NCBI GenBank assembly: GCA_025618425.1
Contig: CM046833.1
Coordinates: 1,398,172-1,462,171 of the forward strand
DNA: 64,000 bases
Source of the DNA: Heliocidaris tuberculata
Lineage: Eukaryota > Echinodermata > Echinoidea > Camarodonta > Echinometridae
Reading direction: 5' to 3'
Positions 1 through 11,763 of this stretch are shown piece by piece. A program made the translations under genes and the position numbers. The notes under the pieces are model-generated. The model was given only the letters and a program-made list of their open reading frames with translations. It did no database searches and was not told the origin of the DNA. Each line of letters starts with the position of its first letter. Positions within the stretch are counted from its first letter, which is position 1.

Positions 1-1559
1 ACAAAAACAAAAACGTAAAGGTATCTTTCAGAAGAAAAAAATATCCGGACCCTTGCAATAAATAAATAAATAAATAACAGGAATGTAGGCCTAATTAAGT
101 AGTCAAAGTGCATACAAACTTAACATAAATGCAACCTGCGTGATAATTACACTGCATTTCAGGTAATATACTAGTACAATAATGCTTATCAATAGCATGA
201 TAGTGTCCCATAAACACAATGACAATAGTTAGCCTTAAACAAACCAAAACGGGTATTCCCACTGAAGATTGTGAACATAAGAGTTGAGCATGGACCAGAC
301 ACCTTTCAATTCATCGGTCGAAAATGTAGAGAGAGCCAATCAAATACAACGTTTATTTGGTATTAGCTCCGGGTTATTCCATTGTCATTGTGGGGTGAAA
401 TAAACTCAGGGAGATCCCCCCCCCCCCCCACAAGAGCTGTATGCTGTATGTGCATGGCGGAAGCAGGCCTATACTGGTACTTTCGTCGAAGAGTACATCA
501 GCGTTGACGGAAACATGTTGAGGTGATCCGTTCTTTTTAATCAAGAAGTATTTTAACGGCTGGGATTTTGTTCGCACACTGCTGGGAGCTGTACTGCTAT
601 CGCTGTTTGGATAGTAACATAGGGGGCGTTATTTCACTGAATATCCCAGAGCCATCTATACAGAGTTTGGTAAACTCGGTTTCAGTTGGACAAAAAAATG
701 GGGCTTTTAGTTTGTTGTATACTTGCCCAACACAGCAACATGCTCCATATTGTTGCCTAATGGAGCCGAGTTGGCCCAGCTCTGTGTATAGATGACCGTG
801 GAATACCCCATGTGTATTAATTTTGTTTGTTTGTTTGTTGTTTGTTTGTTTGCTTGTTTTTTTTTGTTTTTTTTTTTTGGGGGGGGGGTATAATCTGCGT
901 ATTTGCGATTTAAAAAAAATCATAAAGAATGACAACAAAACAATTCTAAATCGAATCATTATTATAATTCTTTGTATTTGAGAAATAGATATCAAGGGGG
1001 GGGGGGGAGAGAAGTCTGTTCAATTCAATTCATTAAAAAAAAACTATCAAAAAACAATGCCTTGCAGCCAAAGGCTAAATTGTGCATGTTTTACATTGTT
1101 GTGAATACATAATACATTTTAAATAGATAATTTTCTCGAAATAAAACATACAAACCATTATACCACTAAAATTTCAGATTATGATAGCATTTACATAACC
1201 AACTGAACTCCCTAATATGTAGAGAATTTCATTGGCATTTTAAAATTTTCTATGCAGGTAAAAAAAAAAAAAGAAAAAAAAATGATAAAAGGAAATTTGA
1301 TTGCATTTGCATTATGAGAATAATATGCAGCTAAACTACGTAGTCGTTTCACCTTTTAAGTTACCTTTTCTCAGTCCCCATTCACCTTTGCTTACATTTC
1401 AGGAGGGGGGGGGGGCACAGAGCTGTAGTGTTTGGTGGTTTTTGTGTAAACTGCACATAGTCGTTATTTGGGAGAGTTTTCATTGCTCGCCGGGACTTGC
1501 TCAATATTTCGATGTTTAGCTTAACCAACAGGTGGCGCTAGACCGCTAGTTCACTCATC
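1..1559. other. Non-coding start of window
   Basis: No gene is supported here. The stretch holds G-runs near 417-430, 881-888 and 994-1006, poly-T/poly-A runs and a TTTG-type simple repeat at about 825-865. Short open frames overlap on both strands and show no recognisable motif. Confidence 0.5.
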
Positions 1560-4345
1560 TCCAAAGGATGATATTTTACAGAATTTAGAGTTAAAGAGAA
1601 ATGATTTCAAAAAGATATATAATCAGACAGTAGTAGGGTTAAAAGTTAGATTGCGTGCAAAATGGTTTGAAGAAAGTGAAATCAATGAAAATTACTTTAA
1701 ACAGCTGTTGGCATCAAATCAGAGAAAAACATTTATAGACAAATTGAAATTAGAAGGCAGAAATGAAGAAATAACTGATCCGAAAAAAAAATTATCAGAA
1801 ATTAGAATTTTTTACCATAACTTATACTCAGAGCATGACGGAACGGGTAGGACGGATGGTTATTTTTGTGACATCTCCCCTTTGATGATCAGTGAAGCTA
1901 GTTAGAAATTATGTGATGATAAACTTACGATTTGTGAATGTACTTCAATATTAAATAAAATGTCTTTAAACAAATCTCTTGGGAATGACGGTCTGTCAGT
2001 GGAATTTTATCGCACCTTCTGACCTGATATAGGGAACCTTGTTTTAGATTCATTTAATACCTCTTTTGAGAAAGGTGAATTGTCTACGAAACCTACCAAA
2101 CAGAAACAGGGTGTTATAACTATAATTTAAAAAGAAGATAAAAACCCTTTTTATATTCGTAATTACAGACCAATTACCATTCTAAATGTTGACTATAAGC
2201 TATTGTCTAAAGTTTTGGCTGAGAGAATAAAGAAGGTCATAGAAGAGGTGATACATGTAGATCAAGTGGGATTTCTGCTTGGTAGGAATATTGAAGAAGC
2301 TGTAAGAATTATTGATGATGTTATATTTTACACAAAGACATACAATGTACAAGGGTTTTTTGTAATAACTGATTTTGAGAAAGCTTTCGACACCGTTTCA
2401 CATTCATATATGAAAGTATTAATGAAAAAATATGGTCTTGGTTCATATTTTTGTAGATGGATAGAAATATTGTATAATAATGTAGTTATCTGTGTCATGA
2501 ATGGGGGTTTTTCCAAAGGTTATTTTGACATAAGTAGGGGTGTAAGATAAGGAGATCCTTTGTCTCCATATTTATTTTTGTTAATCATAGAAACATTAGC
2601 ATTGCTTATTCGGAATGAACAAAACTTGAAAGGTATTTCAATAGGCAATATAGAAATGAAGTTAGTAATGTATGCAGACGATTGCTCTATTTTTTTGAAA
2701 GATACAGAAGATATGAAAATCTTGGAAAAAATAATGGATTACTTCTCCCAAGTATCCGGTTTGAAAATTAATAAGGACAAAACACATATTATGAAGTTGG
2801 GTTCTTCTGGTCAAAGTAATGATGATTTTTCCAGTATTACGTTGGGTAAGATGGTTTCATTGGTTAAAGTACTTGGGGTATACCTTTCTTTGGATATCAA
2901 TGGATATTAATGTTAAGGAAGAAATGAATTCTAAAGAAATACTGAGCAAAATAAAAAGATTGTTAGGGTGGTGGAAGCAAAGAGATCTCACACTTTGGGG
3001 GAAAATTCAATTAGTAAAAGTTTTTGCAATTTCTAAATTATTATATGTGTCTTCTATAATGACAGTACCATCATGGGTTTTTAAGGAAATGGAGGTAATC
3101 TGTTTAAATTTTATATGGAATGGCCAAGATAAAATAAAAAGGAATATGTTATATATGAACTATGACACCGGGGGTTTAAAAATGTTGAACTTTAAGTATA
3201 TGGTTTGCGCTCAACGTGTAATGTGGATTAAGAGACTTCTTTATGGCAATAATGACATGAAACGGAAACAATTTTTTTGATTATACATTTAAAACGGTAG
3301 GGGGAAGGTTAATATTTCTCTGCAATTACAATTGCAATTTCATTAATATTAAAGTACTCGATCTCTACTTGGATTTTTTTGAATATCTGGAATTATTTAC
3401 AAGAGAAACAATTTATTTTCAAAGAAATACATGATGAAAATCAAATTATCTTTAACAATACTCTTATTAAAGGTAGGATTTTTCATTTTAATGAAAAACT
3501 ATATGATGCTAACATTTTTCGAGTTAAACATCTGATTGACGCAGAAGGTAATATCAGATCAGGGGATTAATTCATAAGGAAAGGTCTAAATGTAGACGAT
3601 ATATTTTTCCTTAATGATGTATATACTAAGTTACCAGTTTCTTGGAAGGTGAAAAGAAGAAAGGATGATACTTTGAATGACACTCTTCACTTTTCCAACA
3701 TTTATTTTAATATTAACAAAAGACTGTACTTCTTTGAGTCTCTGTCTTCCAAAATGCTCTACAACATTTTTATTAGTACAGTACAGGATTCCTTTGTTTT
3801 TAAACATCCAGAGGTATTAGCTTTAAATCTGGATAAGTCAGCAGTGGCAACATGTTTTTCAATTCCCTCTAGATTAGAAGTTAAGGGAATTTCAGTACAA
3901 ACTTTTACATAGCGTTGTATTTTGTAATGATAAACTATACGCATTTGGACTAACTCAATCAAATTTATGCTCATTTTGTGAAAAAGATATAGAAACATAT
4001 TGCCATGTCTTCTTTGAATGCAAAGAAGTGTCCAGTATATGGAAGGAGGTGGGAAATGAATTAAAAATGTTTCAGCTACTTAATCTGCAATGGATTGATG
4101 TGTTACTGGGCTTTAGAGTTGATATGAAAGACAATATATTAGTTAATCATGTACTGATTATGGTCAAATATATGATTTACAATAGTCGTAAAAATGGAAG
4201 GGTTCTTTCTAGTAAAGATATATGTAAGGCTGTAGAGAACTCCGAAAAAAATTTAAAAAATGAAAAAGCAAGAATAAAGGACAAACTAACACTACATTTT
4301 TAAAAATGGGAAAATTTCACTCCTTGAAAGGAGTGAGGCGTATTA
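1560..4345 (+). mobile_element. 5'-truncated L1/Tx1-like LINE with broken reverse transcriptase
   Basis: Conceptual translation from about 1560 gives the endonuclease-RT linker and then a LINE reverse transcriptase. Visible RT blocks are NYRPITILN at about 2161, FEKAFDTVSH near 2377-2406, a GDPLSPYLF block near 2551-2577, and the YADD active site near 2671-2682, followed by SGLKINKDKT near 2758. The C-terminal part continues to the stop at 4301-4303, and a 3' end follows near 4345 before a TA-rich tract. In-frame stops at about 1903, 2022, 2128 and 2548, plus frame changes near 2880 and 3280-3380, make it inactive. No ORF1 and no full endonuclease are present, so it is 5' truncated. The long C-terminal region and block style fit the L1/Tx1 group better than CR1; the clade is inferred. 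Confidence 0.85.
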
Positions 4346-4356
4346 TATCAGACATA

Positions 4357-4391
<35 letters not shown>

Positions 4392-4467
4392 AAATATTAG
4401 TATCTATATATTTACTTATATGATTATTTCTATATTTGAAAAAAAATACTTATTGGAATTTTGATTA
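4346..4467. repeat. AT-rich tract with (TA)n
   Basis: A TA microsatellite at about 4361-4387 followed by AT-rich sequence separates the LINE 3' end from the minisatellite element. It may be the LINE tail or an insertion into the outer end of the next element. Confidence 0.7.
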
Positions 4468-5190
4468 GGACACCTACCCCCTGGACAACCACCCCCCGGA
4501 TAACCACCCCTAGGTTAACCACCCTCTAGGACAACTACCCCCTAGGACAACTACCCCCTAGGGCAACCACCCTCTAGGACGACTACCCCCCGGGACAATT
4601 ACCCTCTAGGATGATTACCCCCCGACTAACTACCCCCTAGGACAACCACCCTCTAGGACAACTACCCCCGGACAACTACACCCAGACAACTACCCCTAGG
4701 ACAACCACCCTCTAGGACAACTATCTCCCGGACAACTTCCTCCCAGACAACTACCCCCTAGGACAACCACCCTCTAGGACAACTACCCCCCGGACAACTA
4801 CCCCCACACAACTACCCCCTAGGAAAACCACCCTCTAGGACAACTACCCCCCGGACAACTACCCCCCGGACAACTACCCTCTAGGACAACTACCCCTCGG
4901 AAAACTACCCCCCGGACAACTACCCCCAGACAACTACCCCCCGGACAACCACCCTCCAGGAAAACTACCCCCCGGACAACTACCCCCACACAACTACCCC
5001 CTAGGGAAACCACCCTCTAGGACAACTACCCCCCGGACAACTACCCCCCGGACAACTACCCTCTAGGACAACTACCCCTCGGAAAACTACCCCCCAGACA
5101 ACTACCCCTTTAGGGCAACCACTCTTTAGGACATCTTCTTGACAAATACAACCTAAGGTAACTACCACCCAAATAACTACCCCCGGATAT
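4468..5190 (+). repeat. 15-16 bp minisatellite array, left arm
   Basis: Tandem copies of a 15-16 bp unit of the form GGACAACTACCCCC(C/T)(A), alternating with variants GGACAACCACCCTCTA and GGATAACCACC. The outer ~150 bp align unit by unit, in inverted orientation, with the outer end of the array at 7039-7482, so the two arrays are arms of one inverted repeat rather than independent satellites. Confidence 0.9.
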
Positions 5191-7038
5191 TAACGACTTA
5201 GGGTAATTATTAATCGGACAACAACCAACATACTCTCACCCATGGCATGTAGCTCCCAGGTACTCGATGGCATTTAAACTGATTTTTCGGCCAAGTGAGG
5301 ACGTGTAGGGGGGGGGGGTGACCAACAATCAGTGAGTATATAATGAGTATCCAGCGGAGGGGGTATCTACCTCCCACCGTAAGAACTTTTTTGAAATCTG
5401 GTTATAAATAGAAGGATTTTGGTGCATTATAATGTTAAAATTCACCTCACCACGTGAGTTAAATATGTCTATACCAATGAGCACGGGGGGGGGGGGGGGG
5501 AGATTTCGCCTGGTATTACATTTTTGTATTAAAAGTTGGGTATTCAAACTCGGTGTTTGATGGTGCATTGTACTGTTGAATTAAATTTGGGCGGAAAATT
5601 CTGTGATTTTTTTTTTCAAAGGTAACGTTCTGAGAATTTCTATGATATATTCAATATTAAATACCAACTGGGAAGGGTATAAAAGGTTGCTCTCCCTCAG
5701 TAAGATCTTCTGGAAATTTGGGGGTTACAACCAAGGGTTTGATTGAGTATAAGTAGGCCTATGCATTTTCACGAATAATAAATCCAATATCTTGCCGTGT
5801 TTCCTACTAAAAAGGCGAACTTAAAATAACAATCTACAACGGTCTGCGAGTAAAATTCAGACAGAATCTATGGCCCCAAATGATAATTATAACTGTCACT
5901 TGTATAGCGCATAATCAATTAAAACTGCTGTATGCGCTTTAGAGCTATCCAAGATTATTACAATACCAACAAATATGTCTTTTGATTCCTCTTGATAACA
6001 ATAGTTACTGAAATAATACACAGAAAGTGAAAATACAAAAAAACATTAATTCCGGGAAATCATGTCGTGTGTAAACATGATTTTCTTTCTTTTTCAATTA
6101 ATTTTGCCAATTTTTTCTTTGTGTCAGGTATTTCAATAAAGGATTTTGTCGAATTTTGCCCAATTTTTTTGAAATTTTTGCCGAAATTTGCCAGAACTTT
6201 GCCCATTTTTTTTTCTTCCAGAAATAGGGGGCACAGTGCCCCCTGCCCCAAATGCCAATGAAATGAACGTGTCAAAATTGTGTTGTTTCATAATTATCTT
6301 AATGTCTCAAAAGTGTGAAGATCTGATTATTCTCTCCGTGATTATTATAGCGTTTTTGATGGAATAAATGTTTCAGAAGTCATTATGCTAGTATTCAAAA
6401 ATTTATTGATGGTGAAAAGGCATAAATTTCCGAACATTGTGATCTAGGTTGCTTTCACATCCATCTTAACATGATTGTATACCCCATACTATCTTTTTAA
6501 AATCGACCAACCACAGTGCTAGTTTCCTTTAATACTCGATTGGGTGGTAGCTTTGTAACGAGTTGCATAATTGTAGAGTGCGTGAGGGAGGGGGGGGGGG
6601 GTAACAAACGGCTGGAATATTTGTTTTCCTCCCCGTTCCCTCCCCCCTTAATTGTTGACCATGCAAAACGTCCAATAGAGAGTCGATATTGCACGCGGGA
6701 ATACCTGCCTTCATGCATTGAAGAAATCTTAGGCAATATTTTACAATCAAGAGTACGAGTATTCAATCGTATTCAATGTGCTTTTAGTGGTACTGCCATT
6801 TCGGCCAGCGAGCGTAGCGAGCGAGCAACCCCCCCCCCCCCCCAACCAAAACAAAACAAAACAATTATTTTCTTTTTAAATGATAGTTAGTATACATAAA
6901 CAAGTTTTTGTTGTTGTTGTTTTTTTAATGTGATAAACAAGGTTTTATTGTTGGAAGTTAGAGTAGGAACAATTCTATTTTGGCGAGCGAGCGTAGCGAA
7001 CGAGCACAATCTTGTTCAATGTGATGTTAAGTCCAATT
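5191..7038. other. Loop of the foldback element
   Basis: No gene recognised. Contents are G-runs at 5309-5318, 5485-5500 and 6590-6601, a C-run at 6828-6842, and two copies of a GCGAGCGTAGCGA-type motif (about 6803 and 6982). The 6060-6260 segment ends in GGGGGCACAGTGCCCCCTGCC, which resembles ends of the short G/C-run elements elsewhere in the window. Confidence 0.5.
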
Positions 7039-7482
7039 TGGGGTACTTTTCCTAGAGGGTAGTTGTCCTGGGGGTAGTTATCCGGGGGGTAGTTAGTTGT
7101 CCTAGAGGGTGGTTGCCCTAGGGGGTAGTTGTCCAGGGGGTAGTTGTCCGAGGGGTAGTTGTCCCAGAGGGTGGTTATCCTAGAGGGTAGTTGTCTGGGG
7201 GGTAGTTGTCCGGGGGGTAGTTGTCCTAAGGGGTGGTTGTCCTAGGGGTAGTTGTCTTGGGGGTAGTTGTCCGGGGGGTAGTTGTCCTAGAGGGTGGTTG
7301 CCCTAGGGGTATTAAGTTGGGGGGGGGGGGGTAATCATCCTAGAGGGTAACTGTCCCGGGGGGTAGTCGTCCTAGAGGGTGGTTGCCCTAGAGGGTAGTT
7401 GTCCTAAGGGGTAGTTGTCCTAGAGGGTGGTTATCCTAGGGGTGGTTATCCGGGGGTGGTTGTCTAGGGGGTAGGTGTCCGG
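7039..7482 (-). repeat. 15-16 bp minisatellite array, right arm
   Basis: Tandem copies of the complementary unit (GGGGGTAGTTGTCC and variants). It is inverted relative to the array at 4468-5190 and shares its order of variant units at the outer end. It contains a 12-13 nt G-run near 7319-7331. Confidence 0.9.
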
Positions 7483-7734
7483 ATACGCCTCAGGGAAGTG
7501 ACCAGTCTCAGAGCATCATGGCGCCCATGGATTATCGCGTTCTGAAATTAAGTTTCCAACACACTTGAAGGTGATGTACTGCTCTGTGTGTACTGTGCTT
7601 ATGGGGGACGAATATTTCAGTTCCAAAACATGCTACATCCACAGATTTTTAATAGTAATTTATTAATTACAAATAAACTAAGGCACCTGGATTTTTTTTT
7701 CGAAATAGTGATTATGTTATCTCAATACATACAG

Positions 7735-7910
7735 TCAGTCGGCAGTGCGTATGCAAATCAGGCATAATGAGGCCCCGAACGCAGAATCTCACATGTACGC
7801 TCGCGGTCTCGTGAACAGCGAGTTTTCGCGGGATTTAGCGGGCGTCAGAACAAGCCTGCACATATAACACATGTGACTTGCACAGTCTACCAAGATGTCG
7901 TCATGATAGG
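7735..7910 (+). promoter_or_regulatory. CpG-rich possible promoter and non-coding first exon
   Basis: In an AT-rich setting this stretch is rich in CG dinucleotides and ends in a good donor site (GTGAGT at 7910-7915). The only ATG just before the donor is followed after three codons by stops, so the exon would be non-coding. It lies about 1.5 kb upstream of the SGNH segment on the same strand. Promoter activity is inference only. Confidence 0.25.
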
Positions 7911-7915
7911 GTGAG

Positions 7916-8724
7916 TCTGAATTTCCATTTCTTCCTCTTAAATTTGATATAAATTTTGCCCCTGTTTGATGGTTTCGCGACTATGCTTTTCAACGTAGAA
8001 TTGACCATATATTTTGCTCATTTTCGTCGTTGATTTCGAACATATACGTCTATTTTGCTGGATCCTAGCTGGTATAAAATAGATAACACACTTATTTCTT
8101 ATGATTTCGGTAGAGAGTTAGTGGGACAACACCCCATTTCAAAACTGAAAAGATGCACGATGTTTAACTTTATTAAATCTTGGTTCAAAGCAAGACTAAA
8201 ATCACACTTGAACAGGAAGTTGTGATCTATGTACACTGAGTTTTTTACCCAAATGGCGCGAAAAGTCCCGTGTCCTTGGCGAGAAGTCGCGCACGAAGAA
8301 CTATGTAGCCCCACACGTTGAAAATAATGTACGGTACTAAGTTGTAGAAGGGGTATTGGCTGTATGTATTACTGTTGGATTTGTGTGTCGCGGTCGTGAA
8401 CCCGTTTCTTTGTTTTTACCATTAATAACTTACTGGTTGACTTAAGAATAGTAGGAGTGTGGACTTGCAATGATGAGATACATGTAACTAGGTAACCAAT
8501 TTATATGTTTTCTTAAGTTGAATTTGAAATCTAACTTAACTAATATTAGTTTGCTTAATAACTAGATAGATCTGAGTTTTCGACTTAAGTTGGATACCTA
8601 GGCTAGAGCCTGGCTAGAGGGTCTACAAAAAATGACCTGATATTCATATTGAGGCCTTCTTTGAATGAGAAGCCATTTCGAACTTGTGAATTCATGAAGA
8701 TTAAAACTCACGTTCATGATCATG
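7916..8724. other. Non-coding spacer
   Basis: No coding segment with recognisable motifs. If 7735-7910 is a first exon, this would be intron. Confidence 0.4.
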
Positions 8725-8731
8725 ACATAAA

Positions 8732-9200
8732 CTTAGTCCAGGGAGCTCCAGGTACAACTAACCAAAATCTTCCTCGCCCAGGCCCCATGGCATTAGTTTG
8801 TCGTTTGGTCGGTCGCATCGCTTAATTGCGGCAAATAAGATGAAAATTTGTACTTACATTTCAAGAGAATTATTGTAGTTATCCATCAAGCACTTTGATT
8901 TCACGATTTGACGATTATTTCGATGAAAAAATAGAATTTCCTCGCCGAGCCGATCGAGTCATTTGAATTGACGGTACAGTACGGGGGAAGATCAGCTTGG
9001 TGAGGAAATTCCATTTTTTCATCGAAATAATCGTCAGAATGTGAAATCAAAGTGCCTGCTAGATAGTTACATTAATTCTCTTGAAATGTAAGTAAAAAGT
9101 TTCATATTACCTGCCGAAATTAAGCGATGCGAACGACCAAACTAATGGGCGAGGAAGACTTTGGTTATTTGTACCTAGCGTTGGAGCTCCCTGGAGTTAG
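8732..9200. mobile_element. Foldback MITE with 7-bp target duplication
   Basis: A near-palindromic element. The left arm from 8732 (start CTTAGTCCAGGGAGCTCC) and the right arm ending at 9200 pair over about 200 bp each, with a short centre near 8945-9000. The 7-mer ACATAAA flanks it on both sides (8725-8731 and 9201-9207), extendable to 8 bp with a shared G. There is no coding capacity. A 7-8 bp duplication fits hAT-like or related transposases. Confidence 0.85.
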
Positions 9201-9255
9201 ACATAAAGAAGAACTTTGTAGACTTACAACTTGTATAAAATAAGTTTTAATTGCT

Positions 9256-9258
<3 letters not shown>

Positions 9259-9325
<67 letters not shown>
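9259..9325. repeat. (TA)n followed by a T-run
   Basis: About 30 nt of TA repeat then about 37 Ts, directly upstream of the SGNH segment. The T-run is followed by AG and could serve as a splice acceptor tract. Confidence 0.85.
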
Positions 9326-9328
<3 letters not shown>

Positions 9329-9444
9329 TTCTTGATAGTCTATTACTTCATTATTCTTTGTTTGAAAATTATTTTGTTAATAACTATATTAAAAAAAAGT
9401 CTTTGTTATTATATATCAGGTTTTCCAAACCATTGCGTTAAATT

Positions 9445-10131
9445 GTGTTAATAGGAGATTCTATTTTAAGGAACATTGGTGAGCATTTTACATCGTCTTT
9501 TGATACCTCTGTGCACTGTCTCCCTGGAGCAACTTTTAAGCGGATCAGAGAATATATTCGTCATACCAGTTTTTGCTCAGATGTCCAGTCAGTTTTTATT
9601 CATGTTGGGACAAATAACCTAGAAGGAGGAATTTGGGAAAAGGACCAAACCTATTTTATTAATTTGATTTCGACAATAAAGGAGAAATTTCCATCTTGTG
9701 ATATTTTTGTTTCTCCCATCCTACCTCGCTGGGACAGTGAATCATTGAATGAACAGTGTAAATATTATAATCAGAAAATTTGTGAACTGCCCTTAAAATG
9801 TCATTTCCGTGTGTTTGACTGTGACAAAGATCTTGATGCTTCAGATGACTTATTATATGCAAGAGATGGCCTTCACCTAAATGTTGTAGGGAAATCGTTT
9901 CTGGCCCAAAACATTGAAATCTATATAAATAAGGTATACAGCCCCAGCCCTAAACCACCAATAAGATCCTGGATACCTCCTGAACTGAAACGTTTAAACC
10001 CAGTACCGACAAAGAAAAAGGAGAAACTTCCTTGGAGTGAGACAGATCTCGATTTAGTTATCTACAAGAGGAGAGAAAAATATGGCCGCACTGAAAATGC
10101 AGAAAAAAGGCAAGAGGACTCCTCGATGTAA
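9445..10131 (+). CDS. SGNH/GDSL-type hydrolase segment
   Basis: This 228-residue segment carries the SGNH family blocks in order: GDS (block I) at about residues 4-6, GTNN in the context FIHVGTNN at about residues 52-59 (block III Asn), and DGLHLN at about residues 141-146 (block V Asp and His). These supply the Ser, Asn, Asp and His expected of an esterase or lipase-like hydrolase. The length to the end of the domain (about 165 residues) fits the family. The start is uncertain: the same frame has a TAA about seven codons before GDS, so the coding start is either a non-ATG site or an upstream exon joined by splicing. The C-terminal tail is basic. It lies upstream, on the same strand, of the transposase-like segments. 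SGNH domains are known in ORF1 of some CR1-type LINEs; here no reverse transcriptase follows. Confidence 0.8.
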   Translation: MLIGDSILRNIGEHFTSSFDTSVHCLPGATFKRIREYIRHTSFCSDVQSVFIHVGTNNLEGGIWEKDQTYFINLISTIKEKFPSCDIFVSPILPRWDSESLNEQCKYYNQKICELPLKCHFRVFDCDKDLDASDDLLYARDGLHLNVVGKSFLAQNIEIYINKVYSPSPKPPIRSWIPPELKRLNPVPTKKKEKLPWSETDLDLVIYKRREKYGRTENAEKRQEDSSM

Positions 10132-10170
10132 TCGAAACATCAAGAAAAAGACTAAATGGACTGATGGTTT

Positions 10171-10410
10171 CCACTGCCCTGTAAAACAGTACCACCCCCT
10201 CCACCTCCACAACTCCCACCTAACAGGCATATTCCGGAACCACTACCAGCGACAATCCCGTACGTTAGTCTTCAAACACATAATGCATCATCCACATCTA
10301 TTCCAAGTCCTGCCCAGCCAAGCCCATATGTCCATCGAAAGAAGCTGGGGCAACAGAAGAGGAGGAGACGACAAAGGGAAAGAACAAGACGCAGAACAAA
10401 ATGCAAGAAG
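10171..10410 (+). CDS. Pro-rich and Arg/Lys-rich linker exon end
   Basis: In the frame starting at 10171 the sequence encodes a run of prolines, a Ser/Thr/Pro stretch, then a strongly basic end (RRRRQRERTRRRTKCKK), finishing at a GTAAAT donor at 10411. This frame differs from that of the SGNH segment, so one indel lies between about 10090 and 10170. The basic cluster could act as a nuclear localisation or DNA-binding tail; that is inference. Confidence 0.5.
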
Positions 10411-10706
10411 GTAAATGTTCTTCACTATTGATGAATAAATTGATTTTTCTTGATAATGATATGCATTGCATACACATTCAGGGGTACCCTACTAATGGAT
10501 GTGGTTTCGGTTACATAACAGAATTATCAGTATTGAAGTTTTTTGATGAAGTACCTTTCTAATATTCCTTTATGAAAGTGTTGATCACTGAAGAGAAAGT
10601 AAGTTACATGTAAAGGATCTTAAAGCTCTGCGTTATTGATATATCGTATGCATGTACATATTTATAAATGTAATTTGACCTCTTGCATTTTCCATTTCTT
10701 ACTCAG

Positions 10707-10839
10707 AGATCTCCAGAACTACCCTCAGGACTCAAGCTCCTAGATTCTTCACTACATGTAGGCCCCACATACCTTCCCCATGATTCTGTAGAAGTGTCTT
10801 CCATGCCACATCTAGTACCAACAGGACCTGAAAAAATGG
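10707..10839 (+). CDS. Linker exon
   Basis: It is bounded by a pyrimidine-rich acceptor (ACTCAG ending 10706) and a donor GTAATT at 10840. It reads in phase with the preceding basic exon (phase 0) and ends in phase 1, encoding about 44 residues rich in Pro, Ser and Leu. No domain recognised. Confidence 0.5.
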
Positions 10840-11054
10840 GTAATTGTAATTTGCAAATTTTTTATTATTACATTGGTGAAACTGAATATATTTTATATAT
10901 ATTTATTTAAATTTGGCACAATTTTCATTTACGTGTAATTTTTATAACATTACAGTTTTTTTAATTGAATGGTCAGATGAATTTTAAATACACTGAAATT
11001 TACATGTAGCAGTATAAGAATTTACAACATGACTTATCCCTTTTTTCTTATCAG

Positions 11055-11437
11055 ATCCAAAGAATTAGGAGCCCACTCCAGAGCCACCCCCTGATGTATC
11101 TGCACCCCAGCTTATTCAAGTGCCCCTTGCAGAACCATCTCCTAATTTTTCTGCCGTTAAGATTCTTCAGGAGCCCACTCCAGAGGTGCCTCCGGATTTA
11201 TCTGCATCCCAGCTTTTTCAGGATCCTTCTCCAGAGCCATCTTTTTATTTATCATGTGAGTCGGAGCCATCAGATTTGCTGTCATCAGATTGTATGCATT
11301 TTGACCAACAAGGTGTAGTCTCTATTCCCCCCAATCTACCACCGAAACCGCCTGACCCATTTGAGGTATTTAATGTAGCAAAAGAGGATAAATTGGACGG
11401 TTTACACACTTGTCAGCAATGCAAACTAAAGCATTAA
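11055..11437 (+). CDS. Pro-rich repeats plus first zinc motif (one nonsense codon)
   Basis: The acceptor TTATCAG ends at 11054 and the phase matches the preceding exon. After a single in-frame TAG at 11066-11068 the frame encodes about three copies of a 22-23 residue repeat built on EPTPEPPPDxSAxQL, then an acidic linker and a CQQC pair at about 11412. The frame closes right after CQQC, while the adjacent frame (from about 11430) continues with the matching CICNAC pair, so an indel splits a four-Cys zinc module. Confidence 0.55.
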
Positions 11438-11763
11438 AGGAAATCAAAAGAAGTAAATATCCACATATAAAGGACACAGACTGTATTTGTAATGCATGCA
11501 GACTTAAATATTCAAAGAAGGTTAAAGATTCCTCTTACACTCCTGAGAAAAGGAAAATTCGGGATACATCTGCTTCTTTTTTATCAAATTACATGATATG
11601 TTCAGACAGTGGAATAGTCCAGACCTCGTTGAATCTAGCTGATTTTAATGAAACATTTTCTTTAGAATGTGATTCAGTGCCAGAAATTATTCATTTATGT
11701 AAAAAACATAGGACAGCATTGTCGAATTACAAGAGAATGTTGGGTTTTTTGCAGCATATGTAA
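11430..11763 (+). CDS. Zinc-module segment
   Basis: Continues the interrupted module with a Cys-x-Cys-x2-Cys motif (CICNAC near 11486) followed by a Lys-rich stretch. It ends at an early stop at 11761-11763, directly after a T6 run (about 11746-11751). The neighbouring frame continues at that point with CSICKS, so the break is best explained by one base in the homopolymer. Confidence 0.55.

Larger units (their letters stand above)
4468..7482. mobile_element. TU-like foldback transposon with minisatellite inverted repeats
   Basis: The left end starts GGACACCTACCCCCTGG and the right end finishes with the complement of GGACACCTACCCCCTAG. From there inward the order of variant repeat units is the same in both arms for about 150 bp, including the rarer GACGACTACC and GATGATTACC units. 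Arms are about 720 and 440 bp; the loop is about 1.85 kb without a transposase. Sea-urchin TU elements are described as foldback elements whose inverted repeats have an outer domain of 15-bp tandem repeats, which this matches. I see no clear target duplication directly outside GGACACC; the true ends may lie further out, because TGAGGCGTAT occurs in inverted orientation beyond both arms (4336-4345 and about 7484-7493). Confidence 0.7.

Noticed and set aside
4819..5013. Gly/Val-rich open frame on the minus strand
   Set aside because: It is a translation of the minisatellite array; no gene evidence.
4468..5190. CRISPR-like array
   Set aside because: The repeats are contiguous 15-16 bp units with no spacers, in a eukaryotic setting; no cas genes.
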